Of a stretch of 64,000 nt of DNA, positions 47,127 through 60,877 are shown piece by piece. Under the pieces are notes generated by a model that saw only the letters and a list, made by a program, of their open reading frames with translations, was not told the origin of the DNA and ran no database searches. The DNA is from Megamerina dolium (lineage: Eukaryota; Arthropoda; Insecta; Diptera; Megamerinidae): assembly GCA_963854835.1 (NCBI GenBank), contig OY978526.1, forward strand, positions 19,436,334-19,500,333. The letters are read 5' to 3'. A program made the translations under genes and the position numbers. The first letter of the stretch is position 1. The number at the start of each line of letters is the position of its first letter.

Positions 47127-49228
47127 TAAAAGTCTATGTCTGTCAATATATGTACTAAATATTATTTATAAAATATTTAATACAGCAATAAATGTAACCC
47201 ATATATATTCGTGTACTGTGTGCATAGTGTATATATTGTACTATACTTGACAGTACGATACATACATATGTATGTACATATTCAGATATCATTTTAAATA
47301 GAATAAAATTCATATAAAAATAAATTCTAAGAATTTTGAATTGCAAAAAACTGAGAATAATTTTACTGATTTGGCATATATTATATACTTGTTATATATT
47401 TATTTATTTATTTATATTATATAAAATATGATTAAATAACTAAATTCATCGCCACAGTCGTACACATTCTGAATGTAACCATAATAAGGTCTTGGTTACT
47501 GTAGTATTTATCTATATGTACGAGTCTATAAATACAATATATAAGCACAAAATTTTTGCTTATTGTGATTTGAAGAATTACTCATAACCTAAGGAATGGC
47601 ATTTTATCAAGATTTATTGCAAAACTAACTCAATATACCAAACGCATACTAAACACAATCACATTGTTACAATTTAGGCATTAGGCATATTCAGTGCAAA
47701 GATATAGAGTATAGTATTTTGTAAATTATATTTTCACATATATGCACACAAGTTCACACTCACACACACACACACACACACTGTCATATAGTTTATTAAT
47801 TACATTTCATAAAAAAAAATCTTATAAATAAATATTCATATTAAAAACCTGTAGGTACAACAGATTGTGCCTATTGTATGCCTTTAGAAAAACTCCATCA
47901 ACAGCAACAACAATAAGAAGAAGAAGAAAAAAATCACACATCCGGTCAAAGAACTGAATGAACTTTAGAGAGAGAGAAAGAGCAAAAAAAAAAAAATCGA
48001 GCTTAGAAGCGGTACTTGTACTAAAATGTATGTTGAATTCGTTTGATTTTTGCTTTTTTTTATTCATTTTGGTTTTACTTCATCACATTTCGTGTAAAAA
48101 TAAAACAAATAATCAACACACGCACACATGGAGAATGTGCGGAAAAAAAGTAACGACATTGTTGACCGGATGTCAGATTTTTTTTTTTGCTTTTTTCTTC
48201 TTCTTCTTTTCTTTATTTATTTATTATTTAATTTTTATTATATTTATATATTAATATGCATATATATTTTAGCTTAGTTTTTTTTTTTTAATAAGCATGT
48301 ATATATATGTATGTATGTTTGTTTGATTATTTATAATAGCACATATAAATTAAAAACTAATATATGAAATACGAATCATTAAAAGCTAATATTGTTGTGA
48401 ATATTCATTAGTGAGTGGGCAATGCGCACGCGTATACGTTTGCAGGTACCCACTCTCAATTATACATGAATCATCATCACTATGTATTCTTTGATAATCA
48501 ATTTTGTGGTTTTTTGCAAAATTAAAAATAACTTTTTTTCTCTCAAAATTTTGCTAAGCCATTGTGCAAATTAAATATGTATAACATGTTAGATATTTTA
48601 TTTGTGTATATATTGATATTAAAAATATTACAGTAATATTATATCATTGTGGGATCTTATACACTTATTCATATTTAAAAAAAAAAAAACCATTCAAAAT
48701 TTTGATCAACGAAATAAATTTTACTGTGATTGACATGTGAACTGACTTTCATATGAAAATACATATAAATGTGTATGCATTATTTATATATAGTTAGTAA
48801 GTATATATGTATATTTTTATTTCTTTAATTTATTAATTATTAAATTACCTAATTAAAAATATATAGATAATTTTAAGCAGCAGATATAATATTCCTTTCA
48901 CTTTTATTACCATTGTTTTTTAGCTTTTTTATTTTAGTTCCTTTTCTTTTTAATTTATGCGACTATTATGAAAATATAAAATCTCAGAATGTAGTTTCGA
49001 TAGTTCCTTTCATATTGTACTCTAGATTTGTGTACACCCATATTTATCAATATCACCTAGACAAGGTCCAGGAAAAGAATCAATTTTTTTTATAGAAATT
49101 CATACAAAATTTAATTGGATCCGTTCTAATTTTTATAGGTTTTAGTTTTTTTTTATTTCTCATAGCATTGGCCATGTTTTATTCGACACTTGTACTTAAG
49201 GTAAAAGGATACTAACTTTAGCGCATAT
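47127..49228. other. Intronic stretch
   Basis: AC tract at about 47759-47781, T-rich tract at about 48178-48240, no gene or element recognised. Frames such as 47958-48254 are homopolymer translations. Confidence 0.6.
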
Positions 49229-49700
49229 TGCTAAGAATGCTCGCTTAGTTCAGTGCTGCCAATTACCTTCATTTTTCCCTATTGTAGAGAGATGTTATTT
49301 ACAGAGATGTTACTTATCGATATCTCTGTATTTAAATGTCAAAAATTATTTCACTATTTTAGAAATTTATACAATATATAAAATTAAAATCAAATTAACT
49401 GTCTTCAGCATCTATGTATGTATATCCTTTTATTGGCAGAAAGATAGTGAATTGCTAAGAATGGCTAAGAATGCTCGCTTAGTTCGATGCTGCCAATTAC
49501 CTTCATTTTTCCCTACCGTACAGAGATGTTACTTGTTAAGATGTTACTTAAAGAGATGTTACTTATCGATATCTTGGTATTTAAACATCGAAAATTATTC
49601 CACTATTTTAGAAATTTATACAATATATAACGTTAAAATTAAATCAACTCTCTTCCTTTCCATTTCTTTTATCGGCAAAAAAATTGTGAATTGTTGAATA
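49229..49700. repeat. Two-copy tandem duplication, unit about 234 bp
   Basis: CTAAGAATGCTCGCTTAGTT begins at 49231 and again at 49465. Both copies continue through GCTGCCAATTACCTTCATTT, AGAGATGTTACTTATCGATA and TTTAGAAATTTATACAATAT. The second copy contains an extra GTTAAGATGTTACTT repeat inside. Identity is high but not perfect. Confidence 0.85.
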
Positions 49701-52700
49701 AAACATGGCAATTAGAAAATACAATAAAGTTCTGCAATTTCGAAATGATCAATTTAACAGGCATGTCCGGCTAATCTCGCATCAAAATTAGTTGATACGA
49801 CATTTCTTATCGCAACGAAATTGATTGGTTATAAGGATGCAATTGCCGAAAATCTCATAATCAATATTGAATAGAAAATATTTGGCAATTTCTGTGAAAA
49901 GCTCATGATATCATGAGTAAATCCTTCATATATGGTGCACTTTGAAATGAAAAAAGAATCAGCTCAATAATTTTTTTTTTATTGCGGTGCTGCTCTCATA
50001 TGAAAAAGGATTAGCTCAATGCGAATATTTTCTTTATTTAGGGAAACACAATAAAATTAAATGAATTTTCGTTAAAAATTGTATTTTGGTTCTAAAATTT
50101 ACTATTGGAAAAAAATAATAATATTTTCACACTTTGATAAGATTATTCAAACATAAATTTCAAAATCAAAATCAAATTTACATTATATTTCTATTTGCAT
50201 TATTTTGGAATTTCACTCTATTATTCTGCTAGCCGTTTTGTCTTATTTTGGGTGTTTTGTTTCCATTCGCCATTTTTTCATTATCCAATAAATAATTGCA
50301 AAGACCAATAAATGCTAATTCGATTTAAATAATTTACCGCTAAGGAATTTCTCATACAGGAGAGATGTGTCTTAATCAAAAAAAAAAAAAAAAAAAAAAA
50401 ATTCAACGACCTTTTTCAACCATATTCACTAATTGACTCACCTACCACCAATGATCAATCACTTCACCATCGTATAGTACATTTTCTTAAACACTTGATT
50501 CATTCATCTCATCTATTCATCTGTGTAATTGAATTGAATACTTCATTGGATTTGATGGCTACGTGTTTGTATGTTTGTGTTTATATTGAATCCGTTGCAA
50601 CAAAAAAAAAAACAAAAATTGATGCCACGGTTTCATCAACAAAACCATATTAGCCGTCAACATCCAAATATGTATGGTACATAAACACACAAGAAAACAG
50701 CAACAAGTGATTGTTGGTCGCACATTCATGGCAGCATGGAATCATCATCATCATCATCTGCTCTATAAGGTTACATTTTCAGCAAAATTGATGGGGGAGG
50801 GAAACAAAGTGCTCATGCTATGGTGAAAAGAAAAGCAAACAATTTTCATTGAGGGTGCATTGCATATGACGAGAGTATGTACAAGTATTTAGTAGATAAA
50901 ATGCTTGTTGATACTTGCGTTTAGCTGTTGACTGTCAGTATTTTTAATTTCCGTCTATATTTCCGATTTGGTGTAATTTCATTTTTGTCTATTTCTGTTT
51001 TTATGCATATCTATCTACATATTTTGCGTTTTTATTTATATTTCTATATATTTTTTTTCACATTTTCGTATTTCATATATGTTTTGGCAACAAAATGCAA
51101 TTTTCTGCGATACAAAATGGCACTTTCATCTTTCATCGTCATCATCATCAATATCTTCATCGTCATCATCAGCATTTTGGTTAACCAAAATTATTTTGGC
51201 TTTCTTTCTTTTTATTTTGTTTTTCTAGCGCAATTTAAATGCATGCGAAAGAAGTGAAAGAGCAGAGTATAATAAATTGCTTATAGCTAAAATTTAATTA
51301 CTGATTTATATGATGAGAATTTAATTGAGTTGTGTGAAATAAGTATTTTGCGTAGTAGTCGTTTTATTCTGAAAATCGTAATGTGATTTTGATCGTAAAA
51401 AAAAAGAAATTCAAATTATTGAAATTTTTAATAGAATCTAAGAATTTTCTGTAATTAAAGGGAGTGTGGGAAAAACAAAATCCTCGGCTATTTTTAGGCA
51501 TATACAAATCAAACATGTATGAAGACAAAAACACCAAATGCACTTGCCGTTATCGACCATAACATGTTGTACTTGAAAATGATTTTTCCCACAAAGTGCG
51601 AACCTACGAATCGTAAAAAAAAAATAAATATAAAATACACACACACAAAATACACAAACAAAGCAACAATAATATTAAAATACCGCATTTCACAGACAAA
51701 TAATAAAAAATGAAATTATACAGAATCAGGATACGTGCTAGGAAATATAATAAATATCAAGTGGAGGGACACAATATAGTCAGCATTACTTGTCAATCGT
51801 AGTATTAATGCAAGTTACCAAGTTATCATTTAAGACCCTTCTGTTGTATGCAATGTAATTGATGCAACAATACTGCTGCTGGCAGTCGTCGCACAATGAT
51901 GATGGTGGTGGTGGTGGTGGTGGTTACAGTGTACAAGTGCAATAGTAATAGCAGTGCTGCACCACAGCAGTATATTACCTAGTTGCTGAATTGAAATTCC
52001 CATACGTACAAGTGTTTCTATAACTATATACTACTATGTAGTACTACTACGACTGATTACGATCAAAATAGGGAAAATAATATTGTATGTATTTTACAGA
52101 AATAGCAAAATATATAGATAGAGATAGAGAAAGAGAAAAAAATCCTTAGATACACGTGCATTTTTACAAAATGTCCTGTGTGCGTGTGTGTGTGTGTATA
52201 TCATATTTAGAATGCATAACAGCATTTACGTATTGAATTGGTGTGCAACCACCATCACTATTTTCTAGGTATACACTTGGTAAGTGCCTTTACAGTGCCA
52301 CTACCAACACCACCACCACCACCACCACCAGAAATGACAGCAAGTATGCAATCGAAAATTTGATTAACAAGCCTTTGTATATACCTATATACTCTGTCGT
52401 ATTTTTATACGTATTTGTAAATAATTATAGTCAAATTTAAATAAAAGCTTAATATAGTTTTTGCTTTATCTTTTTCATGAACGTGGGACAATTCTCATTT
52501 CACTCTCATGTTCAAAGAAAAAGTTTTTTGTCTTTATGCGTTCATTGTTTTTAATTTGTGAAAATTGTTTCACAAGTACAAATGAAACGAAAAAGAGCAA
52601 AAGAAAAACGAAGATGTTAATAGTGATGATGATGATAAATATTAACTTGGCAACACTACCAAATAATGTCGGGACCATCGAAAGTGGTAAAGAGAGGCGC

Positions 52701-52734
52701 GTCATCTACCTTCACACATTAATACCTACATATA
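49701..52734. other. Intronic stretch
   Basis: No gene recognised. Poly-A at about 50378-50400, (CAT)n near 50742-50758 and 51137-51172, (GGT)n at about 51905-51931, and (ACC)n at about 52303-52330. Confidence 0.6.
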
Positions 52735-54385
52735 CAGTGGCTCACAGCTTATTTCGTACAGTGTATATATTTTTATGTAAATGGCTGTAACATCGAAACT
52801 AAAAAACTTATCGATAAGTTTTGAATGTAGATGTCTGTGTATGTGTTTAGTAAACCTAATAAGAAAACGGGGAACCCCAAAAATTGTTCTTTTTGTCATG
52901 CAAGAGAGAAAAACTATTGATCAGCTGATTTTCAGCTCACATCTTATTTCGTACACAAACTTCAATGTAAGTAAGTTTCATTCTGCCGCGCAGTTACAAA
53001 GTTTTTTTGAATTGTATGAGTTTTTGGACCTTTTTAACTATTATAACAATTTTTATTATTATTATTTTAAATAGTTAAAGTGCTGTAAATTAAACATTTA
53101 GCGTTATGGGTCGTCGTACAACGATGGAACAGCGTAAACTGGTAATTAACCATTTTAGGAAAGGTCAGAGTGTGCGAAAAATTGCTGAAATGACAAATTT
53201 AAGTGCCTCAACTGTCCAATACATCATTCAACGCTTCATTCGCGAAAATCGGTTGGAGAACAAGGGCAGAGAAGCACCTAATAAGATTTTCAACGCATCA
53301 GACGAGCGTTATATTGTACGAAAAATTAAGAAAAATCCAAAGTTATCCACTCCGAAGTTGGCTGCAGAGGTTCAGCGTGAAATAGGAAAATCATCCAGTG
53401 CTGAAACTGTCCGACGTGTGCTGCGCAATCATGACTTGAACGGTCGAGTAGCCCGAAAGAAACCATTCATTTCAAAAATGAATATACAACGCCGACTTGA
53501 CTACGCCAAAGAGCATATTATTAAGACTCCTGCGTTCTGGAATACCGTTATTTTCGCGGATGAGTCTAAGTTTAATATTTTTGGCTCGGACGGAATGTCA
53601 TATGTTTGGCGTAAAGCGAATACCGAGCTAAACAAGGAGAACCTTAAGCCCACAGTGAAGCATGGTGGCGGTAGCGTGATGGTTTGGGCCTGTATGTCAG
53701 CAGCCGGAGTAGGTGAATTGGTTTTTATTGAGGGAACAATGGACAAAATGAAGTACCTCGAGATTCTGAAAAACAATTTACTTCAAAGTGCAGACAAACT
53801 GGGTTTGCGGGAAGAATTTCGGTACTATCAAGATAATGACCCAAAACATAAATCTGGGATTTGCAATCTTGGCTTATTTGGAACTGCCCACACTTGATGT
53901 CTCCACCACCACAGTCATCTGACATGAATGTGATTGAAAATCTTTGGTCTATTTTGGACAATAAAATAAGAACACACAAGATTTCTAATAAGCAAGACCT
54001 AAAGAAGGTACTAATGGAGGAATGGAAAAAAATCACACCAGACATCACTCAAAAATTGGTGGATTCAATGCCAAATAGACTCCAGGCTGTCATTAACGCT
54101 AAGGGATGTCATACTAAATATTAAAATCAACTTACTTTGTTTTTAGTTTGAACTTAAAGAGACTGTACGAAATAAGCTGTGACATGAATTTTCCTATTTT
54201 TTTCTTATTTTATTTTTTTATAGTGTCAAACACTAAAATTTTGAAAAAGTAAATTTTGGAAAATAAAAATCAAACCTTCCTTTCAAAAATGGCATTTATA
54301 TTTTGTTCAAATTTTTGCTATATTAGGAATTACGACTGCAGCAATTTTTAAACTGTCACTGTACGAAATAAGCTGGGAGCCACTG
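52735..54385 (+). mobile_element. Tc1-like DD34E transposon with IR/DR ends (1651 bp)
   Basis: Outer inverted repeats CAGTGGCTCACAGCTTATTT (52735) and the complement of CAGTGGCTCCCAGCTTATTT (ending 54385), flanked by TA at 52733-52734 and 54386-54387. A second copy of the AGCTTATTTCGTAC core lies inside each end: 52933-52956 on the left and, inverted, 54164-54183 on the right. This gives the paired direct repeats within long ends seen in IR/DR Tc1-type elements. One transposase frame fills the middle. Excellent preservation marks it as a recent insertion. Confidence 0.93.
53106..54124 (+). pseudogene. Tc1-like transposase, one frameshift from intact
   Basis: The ATG at 53106 opens MGRRTTMEQRKLVINHFRKG; residues 1-115 form the paired-like double HTH (QSVRKIAEMTNLSASTVQYI, then AETVRRVLRNHDLNGR). 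Catalytic residues: Asp about 152 in FADESKF, Asp about 242 in YQDNDPKH, and Glu in SSDMNVIENLW near 53935, with 34 residues between the last two once the frameshift is allowed for, i.e. DD34E. GGGSVMVWACMS is the usual Gly-rich Tc1 box. The first frame runs off at about 53867 into a stop at 53895; similarity continues in a different frame to the stop at 54122-54124, consistent with loss of one T in the CTT(T)GG run. Predicted full length of about 340 residues is normal for the family. Whether the lesion is real or a sequencing error is undecided. Confidence 0.9.
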
Positions 54386-54984
54386 TATATTATATTTACA
54401 TACGACTATTTATGTAGGTATATTCAACACAATTATAGTTTGGTATGGCGGCATCAAGTGCAATTTGAATTTGGCCAAATGGATACACTAAAAGATGTTG
54501 TTATCGACTGAACGAACACAGAGGCAAATAAGTACATACAATATTTATTTCGTCGGCTCGTTTTTAGTTGTCTTCATTTCTTTCGTTGCCCTCTTCTTTT
54601 GTGTTATGTGTGTACGCAAATATGCGTACACACGTTCATTTATGCTATTATTGTTACATATATATTTGCTATTTACACTCAGCAATCTTCTATTTACTTA
54701 TTAAGTAAGTATGTTAAATTTTATTTTTATTTATTTATTATACATATATTGTTATTTTTTTATTTTATTTAATTTTCACTTTATTCGATGATTACTTTTT
54801 TTATTCATTTCTTTGTTATATGAATGCGGCTTTGGTTTTGTCGTTCTTTTATTTCATATTCATTTATTCATTGTTTCTAATTTAATACTAGTTTTTTGCT
54901 TGTTTTCTTCTTCCTTTATCTTCTTTGACATAGACCCAATAAGAGATATGCAGACTTATTGTGTTCTCCTTTGTGTGCATTATT
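54386..54984. other. Intronic stretch
   Basis: T-rich tracts, no recognised feature. Confidence 0.6.
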
Positions 54985-56560
54985 TAATAAGTTAGATTAG
55001 GTTAGGTCATCAATTTAAACCCGAATTCCTATTGTGATATATACTTGTTGGGGTTAAAAATGAACCCCCACTAGTCCTTTTATCTGCTGGTTGTAACCTC
55101 AATGAAGCCTCCACGAGCTTCAGAAGTTTACAATATCAGTGAGTTCGAATTTCGATAATTCCACGAATCTGTTCAAGAAGACCGTACCAAAGGTTGTCTA
55201 CTCTGAAAACCCTGAAAGTTGCAGATAAGATATTTCAACACTTCTTCCTACTCGTCGTTGCTACAACTCCTGCAAAAGTCCCTGCAGCTGGAGCATATAT
55301 TTGTATATTATTAGACCTATAGCACAGGGCGATTTTTTAAGAGCGTTCGGATTTGATTAAAAAAAAACATGTAAAATTTAGAGAAATATATCAAAACGTA
55401 AATGTTGACCGCGGTTGCGCCTCAAAAGGGTCCAATTTTAGCATACTCTCTCCATCATGTCGGCCAGTATATAACGAATAAATCGATAATTCTCGATAAT
55501 CAACAACACTGGCAGATACAGCTGCGATATTTTCCTCTGTCCGCACTCTACGTATGCTTGTTGGTGGTTTAATGTCCAATAATGTAAATTTGGTGCGAAA
55601 TTTAATCACAAGATTCCGAATAGCCGCCCAAACTGATCATAAAATGAATGAATCAATGAATCGAGCATGAATTTTGATAATAAAATTCAATAATCTGCAA
55701 GCGTTGTTCGTTTGTAAGTCGATTCATGGTAAAATTATAGACCAAACTGAACATGTTTGACAGTAACATGTTACACGAAAACAGCTGAGCTGCCAAAAAG
55801 AAAGTTGCTTAAATATCACCATGTAGTTAGGCCTATAATACAATGCTCTGTGAACACTCTCACAAGAGTTCGGAAATATAATTTCCTATGTTTTGGAAGA
55901 GTGTTGATTCTTTCTTGATACTTCTTCGAGGTGTCCATCGAGGTGTTTTTCGGTGTTTGTTCCTTTGTTGTAGTCTCAATTCTATTTCTAAGTGGTTTTA
56001 ATATGACTTTCGTCTGCTGTTTCTCTGACCTCTATCATCTGTGCCCCTTGAGCAATAACATAGATTTTGGATAGATTTTTTTCGGATAAATGCTTGCTCT
56101 AGATCTTCATCTCAGATCTTTCCGTGAAAGGTGATAGAAGGGTGATGCTGTAGTGTTTATCAATTTGACAAGCACTTAAATTGATCATCCAATATATTAT
56201 TTTTATTGTTGTTGAGCATGCATTGCGTCCAAGAGGTTTTTGGTGCCATAAAAATGTCTTCCGTCTCTGGTGTAAGTCCCACTGCTTTTGAAAAATTCTA
56301 AAAATTCTGTCATTTTGTCTAATATTGCTTCAGTTTTCAAGGACCTGCTTGAAAGCCTGATAAAATTCTTAGGCTCTTCTTGTAGCCTCCAATTAACATG
56401 TTAGAGTTGTGTTGGGCTCCAGTATTTATTCCTGCTTTTTACTTGTTCGGTGAGTGAGTAGTTGCCGCTTCTCTTGCTAACTGGTCAGTTTCATCGTCCA
56501 CTTTAAGCCCCGTATAATCCTTGCGGCAGTAACAAATTGTCATGAAAAATCATGTAAAGT
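54985..56560 (-). mobile_element. Degenerate RNase-H LINE, split by a DD41D deletion derivative
   Basis: Read on the - strand: LKVDDETDQLAREAATTHSPN near 56520-56450 (RNase H end), a decayed stretch to 55845, then CRDFCRSCSNDE near 55285-55250 (Cys block comparable to CQDEEEEE in the 40-kb copy). The 3' end reads GACCTAACCTAATCTAAC at about 55008-54990, the tail type shared by the 40-kb LINE and SINE copy B. The element is interrupted at 55325-55823. Too many stops for any function. Confidence 0.6.
55325..55823 (-). mobile_element. DD41D deletion derivative, copy 1 (499 bp)
   Basis: Left end CAGGGCGATTTTTTAAGAGC, right end complement of CATGGTGATATTTAAGCAAC. On the - strand MNRLTNEQRLQIIEF-type codons (about 55726-55680) and RVRTEENIAAVSASV (about 55555-55510) are the N-terminal HTH segments of the DD41D transposase group; everything after that is deleted. 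It is inserted in the LINE of 54985-56560; the flanks read TTAGACCTATA and TTAGGCCTATA. Confidence 0.75.
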
Positions 56561-57488
56561 ATCAATTCAATTCAATTTAAGAAGTATGAAATATTAGTTA
56601 ATGACGCAGAAATATGTGTCGTTTTCACAACACGCTCAACCGCCTACATATGTGAAGGAAAAATAATAAAAGGTGATAAAAGATCCTATCAGAATAAATA
56701 CACGATAAATATTTCTTCATTTGTAGTGCCTCAAATTTTCATTTAAACACATATGGCAAAAAAAATAAAACACTCACTCACGAAAATGAAGCATTTTTTT
56801 TTCTCATCTTATATAATTGTTTGCTAATATGTTTTACCACAACTATTGTAGTAAGTAAGCACCAACGAGCCTTATAAATGTTTATAAAGTGCTGTACTTT
56901 TAGAATATACATTTATAAGGACCTTTTTGTTTTATTGTATAGATAGATATAAATTCACTTGATAGACAGGTAGGTAAGTGTGCAATGAAGCATAAATTAA
57001 TTGCTGCTAGCATTTGCTGTTTAATGTTGTCGTGTAATATTTTGTACATTTTCGCGTGGGAAATACAATATTATACAATGTAATCACATTAATATTGAGG
57101 GAGGACTTTATTTTTCTCGTACTCTTTTGAGTCAAATAGGATATTACCTAATAGTACCTAATTATTTGCTTGCCATATGATAATGGTTGGTGTTGAGGGG
57201 GAAAAAAAAAATAATCATAAATAAATGGGAAAATAAGTTATCAACATATTAAAAAATAATTGGAAATTCTAAAATTGGAAATTAATGGGCTATGAACACA
57301 ATTAATTTTCATATGTTAAATAAAAAATAGGTACTAATTAAAAATCGATAGTATTGGGACATATACATATTTACATACCATAAAAAAGAACACCTTCTGT
57401 AGAAAGCGTTGTGTGATGTATTTCGTTAGCAAAAGGGATAATTTGGAATGCATATATTAAAATTTTCCGGGCAAATTTCATTTCAATA
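56561..57488. other. Intronic stretch
   Basis: No recognised feature. Confidence 0.55.
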
Positions 57489-57547
57489 GTGAACCACGAC
57501 CTACAGATCAGAAGGCGAACACACTAACCACTGAGCTACGGCACCCA
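57489..57547 (-). mobile_element. tRNA-derived SINE, head only (copy D)
   Basis: On the - strand GGTGCCGTAGCTCAGTGGTT gives a perfect-looking A box, followed by TGATCTGTAGGTCGTGGTTC, the start of the B box. The body is missing. The head differs from copy A at only a few positions. Confidence 0.72.
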
Positions 57548-57749
57548 CAGCAGCCATATCTAGCCTTCCAAAATACTACAAAAACCAGCAACAAATTATT
57601 CTACTTCAGATACAAAATTTTTGGTTCTGGGTAAACAAATAAAATCCTAAGAGAAGTATCACTTTTGAGTACAAAAAAAAATCCAATAACCACACTGTCA
57701 AACAAATTAAGGTACGCTTAGAAGTGCTCGAGTCCAAATGATGCTTATT

Positions 57750-57750
<1 letters not shown>

Positions 57751-57783
<33 letters not shown>
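57751..57783. repeat. (GA)n microsatellite
   Basis: About 16 uninterrupted GA units. Confidence 0.9.
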
Positions 57784-57785
<2 letters not shown>

Positions 57786-57850
57786 CCAGAGCACAGTTGA
57801 TTAAGTCCATTTTGAATCTAACGTTCATTTTTTGTTAACACATCTGTAAA

Positions 57851-58640
57851 GGTTGACCTCATAGATGGCCAAGGACAAACTGGCAAATCATCAGATTACA
57901 TCATCCCAGAGTTAGACTTTCAGAGAAAGTATGATGTAAAATTTCCCACACGGAAGGACTGGATATTGGGCTTGGCTGTCGAGGAGAATGCCACCAAGAT
58001 CTACACTGATGGTTCAAAGATGAATGGTGGTGTTGGTGCGGGGCGGTATACTCCAAAGATCTTGAGGTATCAAAGACTTTCCGTCTGAGAGATACAGCTA
58101 GTATATTTCAGGCCGAAGCTCTCGGGAGGCTAAGAGGAGATACTAAACAATCTAAACACCTAAACACTAAACACCGATAACGAATTCAGTAATCATAAGA
58201 AATGAAAGAAAGAGCTCAACACATTAGTACGCAAAATGGACATCACTCTCGCCTGGGTACCTGATAACATGGACACCTGGAACATAGAAGGAAACGAGAA
58301 AGCTGAAAAAATGTGCAAGAAGGGGGATAACTAACAGCGAATCCTAGTTGGTAACTGTTGGAAACCCTCTTAGCACCATCAATCTACAGTCTCTAAAGCA
58401 GGCAGAAACCAGGTGGTCAAGAACTGACGCCTATAGCAAAAGCAACTTGGCCGAAATACCATAAGTCAAGAACCGACGAATTGGTAAGAAAGAAAAGAAC
58501 AGATATCTTCAGAATCACCTCCACTATTACCGGTCACTGCCCGTTAGGGGACCATGCAGAGAAAATAGGATGGCCTACAACGACAGATGCTGAAGCTGCA
58601 AACAAGAGGGATCCAAGGAGACGGTTTACCACATAGATGA
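57851..58640 (+). mobile_element. LINE fragment with RNase H domain, second copy
   Basis: Same family as 30709-31632: KFPTRKDWILGLAVEENATK, IYTDGSKMNGGVGAG (first Asp), then shifted frames with QAEAL (Glu retained), LNTLVRKMDITLAWVPDNMD and NIEGNEKAE (last motif, expanded by a short insertion). It ends in the Cys block remnant CKQEGSKETVYH near 58595-58635. Frameshifted and 5'-truncated. Confidence 0.8.
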
Positions 58641-58916
58641 CATCATCTGAATAAATTTGAATAATAAATTATAAAATATTTGGCTCAGCAGCGTATGTTG
58701 AAATTTTCTGTAAAATATATACTTACAATGTATTGTATTAAGCCACTATATCTCTCACTTATCAACATTTTTTTCCATCTTTTAAGAGAAATCATCTTTT
58801 TGGCACATTTAGAGTGTTCATGAAAGTAAAGTTTTACGTAAAGATTTTGGGGACCTACGACCTTACAAAAATCAGCTGAAAGTCAACTATTATATTCAGT
58901 GATACAGCATGTTATT

Positions 58917-58972
58917 TTCGGCCTAAATCGATATTCGGTTGTTATGGCCACATAAGTAAGTAAGTAAGTAAG
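58917..58972 (+). mobile_element. RTE-like retrotransposon, extreme 3' end only, (TAAG)n tail
   Basis: CGGCCTAAATCGAT then TTGTTATGGCCACATAAG repeats the terminal 3' sequence of the copy at 27612-28050 in the opposite orientation, here followed by (TAAG)5. A severely 5'-truncated copy of the same family. Confidence 0.7.
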
Positions 58973-60877
58973 ATACAGAACCATTGCCGAAACACGGTCC
59001 CCCATTGCTTGTGAAATGTAGTCAAGAATTGGACTTGCATGTTACACCATTTACGCGCCAGCAATGCTGGCCACGTGCTTAAAATTATATTGAAATATTG
59101 TGTATGTGTGTGTGTAGCATTTATAAGAACGACAGAACCCTTGTAACATTATTTTTTCTGAGCTTTGTCACAGAGCTCTTTTAGAAGCGTTTTCATGGCA
59201 AATTGTTGAACCACTAATGGCATAAAACCATCTTTCTAATAAAGTCAATTTTCAGTTTGAAACTATATAATCTCATTATTTTATTTCAATTTTCAATATG
59301 AACATTTCAGAAGATCTACTCCCCTACTTTCCCCAAAAACCGTAAATAATCCGGAAATCGGTAGAAAAATATGGGTTATTGGCAAAAGCAGCCTATGCAT
59401 TTTCAACACATTTATTGTTTTCTGAAAATTATACTTGCCTTCGGATTTAAATACTTCAAGTCACCTATCAGACAGCATTTCTGATGTAGCAAGGACATAC
59501 CGTACCTACCTAACAATAATCGAATTACTTTAATCAATCAATTTGGTTGAAAGGTTACACACAAATTATGAAAACAAATTACACTAGAATTTATTATCCA
59601 ATTGATAAATACTATGATCACCCAAACATATTGTACATACATACATATTACACATATATTGTATAAGTAAATAGAAATCCAATAATGTTAAATGAAATAA
59701 ACTCAATCATTCATATGAACAACTCTCCTTAAAATTGCCTAAAAGGTTTATTAGCACATCTTGAAAACATTACAAATAGAAGAAAGAAAGAAAAAAAAAA
59801 AAAAGCAACAATAAAATAATAAGAAAAGAAAAATCAAACAAAACACACATGCAGAAATGTAAATACATACACGCTTATAAAAACTCATAGTTATGGATGA
59901 AAAATCTGTAAAGTTATAAAGAATATAAAAGTATTGCAAAAATGCATTATACAATGCATCGTATAATACGATACAATATTTACAATGCAATACAGACAGA
60001 CAGACGGACAGACAATTTTCAATAGTCGTAACAAGAAGGACAATCAATGAAAAAATCAAAAGAACAACAAGTAAATGAGAAAATCACATCCGGTAATTAC
60101 ACTTCCTTAGGTTCCGAATGTGTTTGTTGTTTTTTTTTTTCTATTTCATTTATTTGCCAATGAATGAATGAGATCTAGCTGAATGAATTAATGAATGAAT
60201 GAACGAGTAAGTGAATAAGTGCACCTTGTTGCCGATGAGGTTATCCCATAGATGTATTTATTCAAAAATGTATTTGGTTGGTTTTTTCTTTATTTTTTTT
60301 TTTTTGGTTTTTCTTGTTTAAATTCTCATAAAAAGAAAGAATGCATAATAGGAATCGCGTGGACGGACACATTATTTTGAAATTCAAAACGGACAAATGA
60401 CAACAACAACAACAAAATATAAAAGAAAACGCCCGCACAAGAAAATTAGGTAAACAGCAAACGATCGAGAAGTAAGAAAACAAAAATAGAAGAAGAAGAA
60501 GAATACGAACAAACAAATCGAAATCAACATCAACACTAAGTAAGGATATGTAGCAGGTAACCGAAAGCAAAATACCATACACTACGTAACGTATCTTGTG
60601 ATTATATCTTAAAGAAAAAAGCAACAGAAAAGAATATTACACGCACACACACACACCCAGACACAAAGTGAAAAACAACCTTAAATATACCATACATATT
60701 AATGCAGAAGCAAATACCTTATGTCATTCTCAAATACACAGATGTATCCTAAAATATAGGAATTTGAAGAAAAATGAAAAAAGAGCAATACAAAATAACA
60801 CCGTAGTAACAACAACAACAACACTCTCAAAGGATATAAATATGCATATTCAGACGATATATGTATTTATGTGAACA
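58973..60877. other. Intronic stretch with one SINE scrap
   Basis: Apart from the SINE fragment at 59127-59208, no feature is recognised. AAC/AGA-rich strand asymmetry at about 60395-60540; CA tract near 60642-60656. Confidence 0.55.
59127..59208 (-). mobile_element. tRNA-derived SINE, body fragment (copy E)
   Basis: GAACGACAGAACC, TTTTTTCTGAGCTTTGTCAC, AGAGCTCTTTTAGAAG and CATGGCAAATTGTT match the body of copy A in the same orientation; head and tail are absent. Confidence 0.7.
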
